DNA of 64,000 nt, from the NCBI GenBank assembly GCA_023101885.1, contig JALPQD010000160.1:62001-126000 (forward strand), in the 5' to 3' direction. A program made the position numbers and the translations under genes. Below, one piece after another: positions 10,360-20,222 of this stretch (within the stretch, counting starts at the first letter, position 1; each line of letters starts with the position of its first letter). Origin of the DNA: Typhlomys cinereus. Taxonomy: Eukaryota; Chordata; Mammalia; Rodentia; Platacanthomyidae. The notes below the pieces were generated by a model. The model saw only the letters and a program-made list of their open reading frames with translations, was not told the origin of the DNA and searched no databases.

Positions 10360-13300
10360 CTATGAGTGTCTCAAGATGGGCTGGGTGGGTTTGGTATTAG
10401 GAGCCACCTATTAGGGAGTACATACGGCGCTTAATTTTCTGGGTCTGGGATACTTCACTTAATATAATTGTTTCTAATGACATCCATTTCCTGGCAAATT
10501 CCAGTAATTCATCATTTTTGATGGCCGAGTAGTACTCCATTGTATAGATGTACCATAGTTTCCTTATCTACTCGTCAACTGTTGGACATTTGAGTTGATT
10601 CCATGTCTTTGCTATTGTAAACAGTGCTGCTATGAACATGGTCATGCTTGTGCTATTGAGGTGAACTTCTGCTGTATGGGGGGTTATACCCAAAAGTGGA
10701 ATAGCAGGGTCATATGGCATTTCAATCTTTAATTTCTTTAGGAATCTCTAGACGGCTTGCCAGAGTGGCTGTATGAGCCTGCACTCCCACCAGCAATGTA
10801 GGAGAGTTCCCCTTTCTCCACATCCTCTCCAGCATTTGTTGTTGTTTGTATTGTGGATTTTTGCCATCCTGACCGGGGTGAGATGATATCTCAGGGAAGT
10901 TTTGATTTGCATTTCCCTGATGGCTAAAGAAGTGGAGCATTTTTTAAGATATTTGTTAGACATTTTAATTTCATGCCTGGTAAAATTTCTTTTAAGTTCC
11001 AGGGCCCATTTTTTAATTGGGCCATTTGTTTCCTTGATGTTTAGTTTTCTAAGTTCTTTGTGCACTCTGGACAGTAGAGCTCTGTCAGATATGTGGTTAG
11101 TGAAGATTTTCTCCCATTCTGTGGGTTGCCTTTGAGCTCATGTTACAATCTCTTTATCTGAACAGAAGCGCTTTAATTTCACAAGATCCCAACTGTTGAG
11201 AGTTGGTAGCAGTGACTGTGCCATTGGATGTCTGTTTAGGAACTGTTGGCCTAGCCCAATCAGCTCAAAGGAGTTCCCTATCCTTTCAACTATGGTTTTT
11301 ATAGTCTCTGGCCTGATATCAAGGTCCTTGATCCATTTGGAATTGAGTCTTGTACATGGTGACAAGTACGGGTCCAGCTTTAATCTTCTGCATGTGGAGA
11401 TCCAGTTTTGCCAGCACCATTTGTTGAAGATGCTGTTCTTTTTCCATTGGATTCTTTGGGCCCCTTTGTCAAAGACCAAATGGCTGTAATCTTCAATCCT
11501 TATCCATTGATCTGTGTGTCTATTTTGGAGCCAGTACCAGGCTGTTTTTATAACTATGGATTTGTAATATAGATTAAGGTTCGGTATGGTAATACCTCCA
11601 GCAGTGTTTTTGTTACTCAGGATTGTCTTTGTTATCCTGGGTCTTTTGTGCCTCCATATGAATTTTGAGATTGTTTGGTCAACTTCTTTAAAGAATTGCT
11701 TTGGGATTTTAATTGGTATAGCATTGAATTTGTATATTGCCTTTGGTAGGATGGTCATTTTTACGATGTTGATTCTGCTAATCCAGGAACATGGGAGGTC
11801 TTTCCACCTTCTGGTGTCTTCTGAAATTTCTTTCTTTAGGGTTTTAAAGTTTTCATTGTAAAGGTCTTTTACCTCCTTGGTTAGGTTTATACCAAGGTAT
11901 TTCATTTTTTTAGGGGCTATAGTAAATGGGATTGTTTCTCTTAAGGCTTTTTCCCTTCTTTCATTCTGGGCATATAGGAAGGCCTCTGATTTTTGCACAT
12001 TTATTTTGTATCCTGCCACGCTGCTGAACTTCTCAATTAGTTCCAGGAGCTTCCTGGTGGAGTTTTTGGGATCACTCAGGTATAAGATCATGTCATCTGC
12101 AAATAGGGATAGTTTGACTTCTTCCTTGCCGATTTGAATCCCTCTTATGTCCCTTTCTTGTCTTATGGCTTTGGCTACGACTTCAAGTACAATATTGAAT
12201 AGAAGTGGTGAGAGTCGACAGCCTTGTCTAGTTCCTGATCGAAGTGGGAATGCTTCCAATTGTTCCCCATTGACCATAATCCTTGCTGTGGGCTTGTTGT
12301 ATACAGCTTTTATTATATTTTTAAAGGTTCCTTCCATTCCTACTGTCTCTAGTGTTTTAATCATAAAAGGCTGTTGGATCTTGTCAAAAGCTTTTTCTGC
12401 ATCTATCGAGAGTATCATGTGGTCTTGGACTTTGGACTGGTTTACATGATGAATTACATTTATTGATTTGCGTATGTTGAAGCAACCTTGTGTGCCGGGG
12501 ATGAAGCCTACTTGGTCCCCGTGAATGATCTTTTTAATATGTTTTTGAATCCGATTTGCTAAGACTTTGTTGAGAATCTTTGCATCTGTGTTCGTCAGAG
12601 AGATCGGCCTATAGTTTTCTTTTTTAAGTGAATCTTTATTAGGTTTTGGGATTAAAACGATATTAGCTTCATAGAAGGAATTTGGTAGTGTTCCTTCTTT
12701 TGCTATTTGATGGAACAGTTTAAGGAGTATTCGTACTATTAACTCCTTAAATGTCTGGTAAAACTCTGTGCTGAATCCATCTGGTCCAGGACATTTTTTG
12801 GTGGGAAGATTCGAGATTACTTCCTCAATTTCCTTATATGTTATAGGACTATTTAAATAATTCACATCTTCCTGATTCAATTTAGGTAAGTTGTATTTAC
12901 TTAGAAATTCATCCATCTCTTTTGTGTTGTCAAACTTCACAGAGTATAAGTTTTTGAAATATGATGTTATAATTCTCTGGATTTCTTGGGTATCAGTAGT
13001 GATAACTCCATGTTCATTTCTAATTTTGTTAATTTGGGTTTTCTCTCTCTTGATTTTGGTTAATTTAGCTAGGGGTGTATCAATCTTATTGATTTTTTCA
13101 AAGACCAACTTTTTGACTGGTTGATTTTTTCTATCTTTTTTTAATCTCGATTTCAGATATTTCTCCCCTTATTTTGCTAATCTCTCTTCTACTACTTTTG
13201 GGATCAGATTGCTCTAGTTTCTCTAAAGCTTTAAGCTGCATTGTTACGTTGTTTATTTCTGATGTTTTCATTTTTTTGATGTAGGCATTAAGAGCTATGA

Positions 13301-14205
13301 ACTTACCTCTTAGGACAGTTTTCATTGTGTCCCAGAGATTTTGGTAAGGTGTATTTTCATTATCATTCGCTTTCAGGAAATATTGAATTTCCTTTTTGAT
13401 TTCTTCCTGAATTCAGTTCTCATTCAGCATCTCATTCAGCATCATATTGTTAAGTTTCCAGGAGTTAGTGTATTTTCTCTTGTTTGTTGTGTTGTGGATG
13501 TCCAGCTTTAGGCCGTGGTGGTCTGAAAGGGCACAGGTTAGAATTTCAAATTTTTTGTATATGTGTAGATTCGTTTTGTGGCCCAATATGTGATCTATTT
13601 TGGAGAAAGTTCCGTGTGCTGCTGAGAAAAATGTGTATTCTTTGGTACACGGGTGAAAAGTTCGATAGAGATCTGTAAGGTCCATTTTTCTCAGGGTTTG
13701 ATTAAGTTCCAAAGTGTCTCTGTTAAGCTTTTGACCTGTTGATCTATCCCATGTTGAGAGGGCGGTGTTGAAGTCCCCAAGAATTATCGTTTGGGGGTTG
13801 ATTTCTTGCTTTAGACGCTGTAGGGTTTTCTTAATGAATGTGGAGGGGCCCATATTGGGTGCATATATGTTCAGTATTGTGAAGTCTTCCTGGTGAATTG
13901 TAACTGTGACTAAAATGTAGTATCCATCTGTGTCTCTTATTTTTCTTTGGTTTGAAGTCTACTTTGTCTTATAGCATAATGGCTACCCCTGCCTGTTTTC
14001 TGCGTCCATTAGCTTGTAGAATTATTGACCAACCTTTTATTTTTAGAGCATGCCTATCTTTTGTGGTGAGATGGGTTTCCTGCAGGCAGCAGATTGATGG
14101 ATTGTGATTTTTAATCCAAATTTGTAATCTGTGTCTCTTGATCGGTGAATTAATTCCATTAATATTTAATGTTATAATGGAGAAACTATTTTTAGTTCCA
14201 GACAT
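10360..14205 (-). pseudogene. L1 ORF2 (endonuclease / reverse transcriptase), disabled
   Basis: About 1280 codons, the usual ORF2 length, split by stops and frameshifts. The N-terminal endonuclease starts at 14205 (MSGTKNSFSIITLNINGINS...) with the QETHL motif. The longest intact run, 656 residues at 11138-13108, spans most of the reverse transcriptase: motif [10 protein letters not shown] at residues 234-242, SGTRQGC at 291-297, and the catalytic FADD at 336-339 (12092-12103). The C-terminal zinc-knuckle pattern CX3CX7HX4C lies at 10781-10834. Known lesions are a CGA-to-TGA stop at about 11135, an in-frame TGA for Trp near 13412, stop plus frameshift near 13110-13135, and breaks near 13855-13965. 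The intact protein would nick DNA and reverse-transcribe L1 RNA at the target. Confidence 0.92.
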
Positions 14206-14255
14206 TTATTATGTTTAGTAGTTTTTATAAGTATATTGCTTCGCTTTTAATGGTG

Positions 14256-15184
14256 TTATACTTGCTTTCTGCTCTCCTGGATATGCCTGTTTTTTTCTTC
14301 AGGCTTGAGTTTCATTTCTAGCATTTTTTGAAGGCCTGGTTCGGTGGACATGTATCCCTTCAAGTTGTCTTTGTGCTGGAAGATTTTTCTTTCTCCTTCA
14401 ATCATGACGGATAATTTTGCAGGGTAAATCAGCCTGGGTTGACATTTTTGCTCATTCAATACTTGAAGTATGTCTCTCCAAGCTCTTCTTGCTTTTACTG
14501 TTTCGACTGAGAAGTCATTTGTTATTTTAATAGGTTTACCTTTAAAAGTGACTTGTTTTTTCTCCCTTGAAGCTCTCAGTACCAGTTCTTTATCTTGAAT
14601 GTGAAGTGTTTTAACTACTATTTTCCATGGCATGCTTCTGTTTTGGTCGTATCTGTTTGGGGTGCGGAATGCCTCTTGTATATGGGTGGGCCTCTCTTTT
14701 TTTAGATGAGGAAAGTTTTCCTTGATGATCGTTTGAAAAATTTCCTCAGGGGTGGTATTTTGAGATTCTTGCTCTGGTATTCCATGAATACGCATGTTAG
14801 GCTTCTTCAGGGTGTCCCATATCTCTTGGATATTTCTCTCAAGTATCTTTTTGGCTTTAACAACCTCTTCCATTGAGCTGGTTAGTACTCCCACTTTATC
14901 TTCAAGGTCTGAAATTCTGTTTTCTACTTCGTTAGTTCTGCTGATAAGACTCTCTGTGGCATTCTGGGTTGAAGATAACTTGTCTTGTAGCTCAGTTTTA
15001 AACTCTTCTTGAGTCTTTTAACTTCTCTATGCCAGTTTTTGTTTCTTGCACTGTTTTTCTCATCTCCTCCAAGTGTCTGTTGTGTTCCTCTTCAAAGGGA
15101 TTGATTCGATTATGTAATTCCTCCTGGATTTCCTCTTTCATAGTATTGAACATGGTAATGATCATATTTTGAAAGTCATTATCC
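14256..15184 (-). pseudogene. L1 ORF1 (RNA-binding chaperone), 5'-truncated and frameshifted
   Basis: ORF1p trimerises and coats L1 RNA. The open part from 14894 to 14256 (212 residues) has the RRM start MRIHGIPE (residues 34-41), the RPTHIQEAFRTPNRYD stretch, and the C-terminal domain with RAWRDILQVLNEQKCQ and PAKLSVMIEGE. The reading frame runs further upstream without a stop to about 15017 (EEFKTELQDKLSSTQNATES), the C-terminal part of the coiled coil. A one-base frameshift there separates it from the part up to 15184 (DNDFQNMIITMF...). The N terminus is absent because the element is 5'-truncated. The stop lies about 50 bases before the ORF2 start, the normal L1 arrangement. Confidence 0.9.
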
Positions 15185-16470
15185 TACCTATTGTGGGAAT
15201 GATTATACTACTAAAAAGAAGCCCACAGATTGGACATAATTTTGATCCTTATCAAAATTCCAATGATATCCTTCACAGAAGAAAATCTTAAAAATTTTGT
15301 AGAATAATAATAAATATGAGTTATCAACTCAATTCTTAGGAAGAGTCATGTAATACCTGGTCTCAAATTATGCTATGGAACCATTTTAAAAGAGTATATG
15401 GTACTGGCACAAAAACAGACATGCAAATCAATACAGTGGAAGAGTGGATAGAGAAATAATTCACACAACTACCTTCACCTAATTTTCAACAAATGTGTCA
15501 AACATACATTAGTTAAAAAGAAAGCCTTGTCAATAATTGATTCTGGGAAAATTGGATTTCCACATGTAGAAGAATGAAACTATATCCACAGTTCTTGCCC
15601 CGCATACAAATCAGTTTAAGATGGATGAAAGATCACAATTTAAGACCAGCAACTTTGAAATTGCTAAAGAAGAACAAAGGTCAAACCATTCAAGTTAAGC
15701 CATAGGGAGGGAAGTTTTGAAAAGAATTCCAGCAGCAAGGAAAATTTCCTAAAATTTGAAAAATGTTTCATGAAATTAAAATATGCACACAAAAGAAAAA
15801 TCATTAGAGTGAAGGCAATTCTAGAGTAATGGAGTAAAACGGTTTTACCAAATCACTATCTATCTTAGTCTAATTGAACACCGAAAATTATCAAATCTAA
15901 AAATGGGATAATGAATAGACAATTTTCAAAGAAAAGCTATAAATGTTTGAAGGTGCCTGATATCCTTAGTAAATGCATAAGAAAATGCACATGAAAGCTA
16001 CTTTGTGATTTGTCTCATATCAGTCAGAATGGCAATCATCAGGAAAAAAATGCTGACTTAAATGTGAGAAAAGAGAAACCTTTACATACTGCTGGTGGCT
16101 GTATAGACTGGTAAAATCATTGGGCAGAATCAGTATGATTTGTCAAAAAAGAGTATACATGATCCATTTATGCCATTCTCAGATATATTCCAAAGGACTT
16201 AAAGTCAGCATACAATAGAGACATATGTATATCCTTGTTTATTGTTGTATTATTCACAATAGTTAAGAAATGGAACCAGCCCTAGATATTTATCATTCGA
16301 TGAATAAAGAACATGTAGTATATATACCCAATCCATTTTTTTCAATCATAAAGAAAAAAATGAAATGTTTATAGGGATATGGGGTGAAGATCATTATGTT
16401 AAGTGAAATAAACTAGCTTCAGAAAAGATTAATATCATTTTTCCTCTCATACAATAAATCAGGGGATGCA
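15185..16470 (+). mobile_element. Old L1 ORF2, right part
   Basis: Resumes the plus-strand old L1 at the block equivalent to 'NIVKMAILPKAIY..IPIKIP' (ATCAAAATTCCAATGATATC near 15255). It continues through WYW-KNRH-like sequence (TGGTACTGGCACAAAAACAG at 15399), the C-terminal region with ACATGTAGTATATATACCCA near 16313 and beyond. Stops and indels are dense. Relative to 9388, about 120 codons of ORF2 are missing, apparently lost when the young L1 inserted. Confidence 0.85.
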
Positions 16471-16471
16471 T

Positions 16472-16473
<2 letters not shown>

Positions 16474-16513
<40 letters not shown>
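16474..16513. repeat. (TG)n microsatellite
   Basis: About 19 TG units directly after the old L1, framed by CATGCACG and TATACGCATG. It may have grown from the A/T-rich L1 tail. Confidence 0.9.
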
Positions 16514-16516
<3 letters not shown>

Positions 16517-16589
16517 CGCATGTGTTGTTATGAAACTATAACAAAGACCATGAATTCTATGGAAGAGATCTCACAGAAGGGGCATGTCC

Positions 16590-16885
16590 TATTCTGAAAT
16601 GTGTCCCCCACAGACTCATGTGTTTGGAAAGGTCATGGCACCTTTGAGAGACTTGCTAGAGGAAAAAGGTCACAAGTGGTGGGCCTTGAGGTAGATTAGT
16701 CCCACCCACCTTTTAGATTTCTGGCTTTTGGCAGCAAGGAGTCTTGCAGCTCTCCAGGTTCAGCCAGCCAGTCATGATGCCTCCGCCATGAAAGACTGTA
16801 TCTCCACTCTGGAACCATAAGCTGAATAAATCTCCCTTAAGTTGCTTGACTTTGGGTGTTCTCTCACAGCAACAGAAAAGAATAA
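16590..16885 (+). mobile_element. Old medium-reiteration repeat (copy 1)
   Basis: The sequence with GTCCCCCACAGACTCATGTG, TGGGCCTTGAGGTAG and the end ATAAATCTCCCTTAAGTTGC..CTCACAGCAACAGAAAAG strongly resembles a repeat common in rodent genomes. A second copy lies at 28225-28553 and aligns along its whole length. I believe it is a non-autonomous DNA-transposon-like repeat of the URR1 kind, but I am unsure of the family name. It interrupts or abuts old L1 sequence on both sides. Confidence 0.65.
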
Positions 16886-16914
16886 CCAATATTGGCCAAT
16901 AGAATTTGAACTGA

Positions 16915-17940
16915 TAGGCCTAAGTAGATTTTCTAAACAGAACAGCAAATGCCCAGGAACTAAGACCAATAATCAACAAATGGGACTTCATGAAATTAAA
17001 AGGCTTCTGTTCTGCAAAAGAAATTGTTAATCATGCAAAAAAACCCCACAGAATGAGAAAAAAAATTTGTTCGCTGTGAATCTGATGAAGGTTTAATCTC
17101 CAGACTATACAAAGAGCTCAAAAAACTAAACACCAAGACAGCAGACATTTCAATTATAAGATGGCCCCTGGAACTAAACAGGGACCTCACTCAAAAGGAA
17201 ATAGAAATGTCAAGCAAATACCTTAAAAGATGCTCAACTTCCCTGATTATCAGAGAAATGTAAATTAAAACTATCCTGTAATACCATCTTACCCCAGTCA
17301 GAATGGCTAAGATCAAGAACACAAACAACAGAGAATGCTGGTGAGATTGTGGAGAAAAAGGGACATTTAATTCACTGCTGGTTGGAGTGAAAACTGGTAC
17401 AGCTTCTTTGGAGATCGCTGCGGAGGTTCCTCAGTTAAAATTGAAATTGCCGTATGACCCAACTATACCACTCCTAGGAATATCCTCAAAAGACTCTGCA
17501 TCTTATTACAAAGACACTTGTTCATCTATGTTCATTGAGACTCTATTGGCAATAGCAAAAATAAATGTAATCAGCCAACATGATCATCAAAAGAGGAATG
17601 GATAATGAAAATGTGGTACATTTACAAAATGGAATACTACACAGCCATCAAAAAGGATGAGATTATTGAATTTGCTGGTAAGTGGAGGGAACTGGAAAAT
17701 TTGATACTGAGCAAGGTATATAAGACACAGAAAGTTAAGCATTGTGTGTTCTCTTATATGCTGATCTTTGAAGTGATATGCTTGTCAATATATTTGGATG
17801 AGAATTATTGTAAGAAAATTCAAGAGACCAATGAGTGGGAAGGAAGGAAGGAATGGTTAGGATGAAACCTTTTATAGGGGAGATTTACAATGCCGTGACA
17901 AGTAGGGTGAGGGAGAGAATAATTGTGAAAAACACATAGC
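16915..17940 (+). mobile_element. Old L1, ORF2 C-terminal part and start of 3' UTR
   Basis: Translation in mixed frames gives INKWDFMKLKGFCSAKEIVN (near 16975), a degenerate zinc-knuckle region (around 17337), PYDPTIPLLGIS (within 17387-17605), and MKMWYIYKMEYYTAIKKDEI at 17605-17664. These are all conserved ORF2 C-terminal blocks. A 3' UTR-like purine-rich stretch follows from about 17835. The copy is older than the 9.4-kb L1 but less decayed than that at 7.9 kb. The young L1 at 18000 landed in its 3' region. Confidence 0.85.
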
Positions 17941-17999
17941 AGGGAAGGAGAAGATGGGAGATAGGCGGGTCAGAGGAGTTTATAGAAAAGTAGATTATG

Positions 18000-18735
18000 G
18001 CACCCCCCTAGTCAGAGACAAAAAGCTGTTAAACTGTAGTCTTGTGACATACTGTGCTCATCAGGATGGAGTGAAGGGTATTGCAGGAGCAGCAAAACTG
18101 CAAAAGAAAATCAACGAACCACAATTCAGAACTTCAGAGACTCTATATCAACCACATAGAACTAGGCCAGCCTAATCTCCCCCCCATTCTGAAGCTCAGG
18201 GACTTTTGTGGAAGAGGGAGCGGTAAGATTGTAAGAGCAAAAAGATGGGAGGAGCAATGATTTGCAAGATTCTTCACACTAGTTAGGGCCGAAGTAATCA
18301 TAATAGGACTTTGCATGCCCTGCACAATGTCCAACACACTATTGACCTCACAAAGTCTAGCACCAGCTAAAGGCACCAAGATCCTTGGAGGCAAGGGATT
18401 GACAGCCACAGTAGTGTTCCTATGCTTAAGGGGAACACGAGAAAGGATTCAGGGAAATGCCACTGGATCCTTGTACGTCATCAGAGAGGAGAACCCAGAG
18501 GAGAGTTAGGCATACACAATAAAGGACTCTCTGGGAATTGGGGGGGAGGCACTGGGGGATGGGGAGGGAGGGAGGGGGAACAGGGGGCTCGGGGAGGGAG
18601 GAGGAGGGAGGGAGGGAACTGGTCTACCTATTAAGTTTGTATGAGCGGAAATAATAAAACATGTATTAAAAAATAAAATAAAATAAAAAATAAAAAAATA
18701 AAAGAACTACAAAAACAAACAAACAAAAAAAAAGT
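18000..18735 (+). mobile_element. Young L1 3' UTR insertion with micro-inversion and TSD
   Basis: The 13-bp duplication AAAGTAGATTATG lies at 17987-17999 and 18736-18748. From about 18047 rightwards it is sense 3' UTR: GATGGAGTGAAGGGTATTGC, a G-rich tract at about 18538-18620, CTATTAAGTTTGTATGAGCG, then a long A-rich tail. The first 45 bases (18002-18046, CACCCCCCTAGTCAGAGACA onward) are in the opposite orientation and match the immediately upstream part of the element. This is a very small 5' inversion of the twin-priming kind. Confidence 0.92.
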
Positions 18736-18748
18736 AAAGTAGATTATG

Positions 18749-19439
18749 AGAAATAACTCCAAAGGAACTTCTTATATTAGTAGTATGTAAAAAATGTCTT
18801 TTAAAGAAAGGAACTAGAAATGGCAATCCCCATGAGAAGGGCATAGAGTGAGGAAAACAGAAGGAAAAAAAAAACCCTCAGACTATCCACTTGGAACCCA
18901 GTGACAAAATTATTCTAAATAATAGGAATGTGACACCTCCTGATAAAATGTTGGTCATACAGATCTCAAAGTTCCCTAGACATTATGGGCTTTTGCCATT
19001 GCTCTTGGTTGCTGTCCTAAAAACTGTCAGTAAAACCTTTTTACTGAAGATGCAACACATATGAATCACAGAGCATAGGCAAAATATATCAACTAGAACT
19101 GGTCTGAGAACTTCCTCCTTGCTAGATAGCTTGTACACTACCAAGGAATACTGTAGAAGTGACGGGCCCCAAAGATCTTTAAGTTGCAATAAAAATCACC
19201 ATGGCAACAGGTGACCACCAGTGTAATAGTGGCATGAGTGTCAAAGAGACAACCAACAGTTATCTGATTGGAGTCAAGACCTGCTTGTCAGAAAGGAACA
19301 CATCCTGTTACTGTTAATTAGAAGAAAAACCTAAAGAGGGAAGAAAATAGATCAATAAGGAAAAACAGCCAATGAACCTCTAGGTAGGGGGACAGTACAC
19401 CAAACTTTATTATAGATTTGAAGAGCAGTTAGCACTCAA
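18749..19439. other. Unassigned sequence, possibly old L1 3' UTR
   Basis: No gene seen. The segment lies between an old L1 ORF2 end (to 17940) and old L1 3' UTR-like sequence (from about 19440), all in plus orientation. It may be the middle of one long, old 3' UTR split by the young insertion, but I cannot recognise it directly. Confidence 0.35.
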
Positions 19440-20062
19440 CCTAGAAATCATCTTCTATAAGAGAGGCAGAGAATCTCAACATCTTGACAAGATGCAATGT
19501 AGGGCAGTAGAGAAGCAGTGAAGTGGACAGCAGTGGCTGGCCATAATGCATAGTGCAGGTGATTCTGTAGGGTTCACTCAAAATCAGACCAACCTTATCT
19601 CCTAAGACTTTGGGACCTCACAGAAAAGGGGGCCATGAGAATGTAAGAACCCAAAGGTGGGAAGGTTCATCTTTAGACAAGACATTCCTTTCAAGACAGG
19701 ACTGCAGCATCTAGGAACTCACTATAGTGAGACTTGTCCTTACCAGACCTGCATAATGACTGACATACATGTTCCCAAAGAATAACAAGGAATTCAAGAG
19801 AGATAAGAATATACAGTGGAAACCTTGGGGATTATGTCTGGATGAATGAAGGAAAATTCCCCTATCAGTGTGGCTTGAGGAGAGGCAGCCCGGTGTGCCA
19901 CAGAGGCCTGAACTCCCACAAGAGTAGGCTGGCCAGTAGGAACCCTGGGGTCTATAGAAGAAGACATTCGGGAGGGTGGGACTGACGGAGGGATGGTAGG
20001 GAGAGACAATGGAGGTAAACAAGGATAAATACTCAATAGACTTATAAAAGTAGAAAATTTTT
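19440..20062 (+). mobile_element. Old L1-type 3' UTR
   Basis: Contains GGAACTCACTATAGTGAGAC and CCAGACCTGCATAATGACTG, resembling the 'AACTCACAGT...AGACCTGCACAAGA' part of rodent L1 3' UTRs. A purine-rich stretch (about 19961-20020) and the end GATAAATACTCAATAGACTT plus A-rich tail follow. The right half aligns with 9005-9289. I infer an older L1 subfamily; the exact left boundary is uncertain. Confidence 0.6.
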
Positions 20063-20089
20063 TAAAAAATTGACCAGGCACGTGGCTGG

Positions 20090-20222
20090 GAAGGTAGAAG
20101 GGAGTTGGGATAGATTGAAGAAGGTAGAGGAAGAGGAATAAGTGAGGGGAGGAGAAGGAGGGAAGTGGGGATGAATACTCACTATGCTTGTAAAACTAGA
20201 AAAATAAAATAACTTAAAAAAA
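20090..20222 (+). mobile_element. Second old L1-type 3' end in tandem
   Basis: A purine-rich stretch ending GGGATGAATACTCACTATGC, TTGTAAAACTAGAAAAATAA. It repeats the terminal motif of the element that ends at 20062, only about 30 bases after that element's A-tail. This is either a second insertion or a duplicated terminus. Confidence 0.6.

Larger units (their letters stand above)
9389..15184 (-). mobile_element. Young L1, about 5.8 kb, antisense, truncated at both ends
   Basis: In order on the minus strand it contains part of ORF1, a short inter-ORF gap, a nearly full-length but disabled ORF2 and a roughly 970-bp 3' UTR. The 5' end lies inside ORF1, so the 5' UTR promoter is missing. At the 3' end the shared terminus stops at the GTGTACCTATTAA motif; the following AGTTTGTATGAG segment and poly(A) are absent. 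It sits inside an older L1 of opposite orientation. Low divergence from the copy at 43092 and few coding lesions mark it as recent. Because of its truncated ends and lesions it is not expected to be mobile. Confidence 0.92.

Noticed and set aside
10748..12449. Plus-strand frames antisense to L1 ORF2
   Set aside because: Shadows of the minus-strand ORF2 coding sequence.
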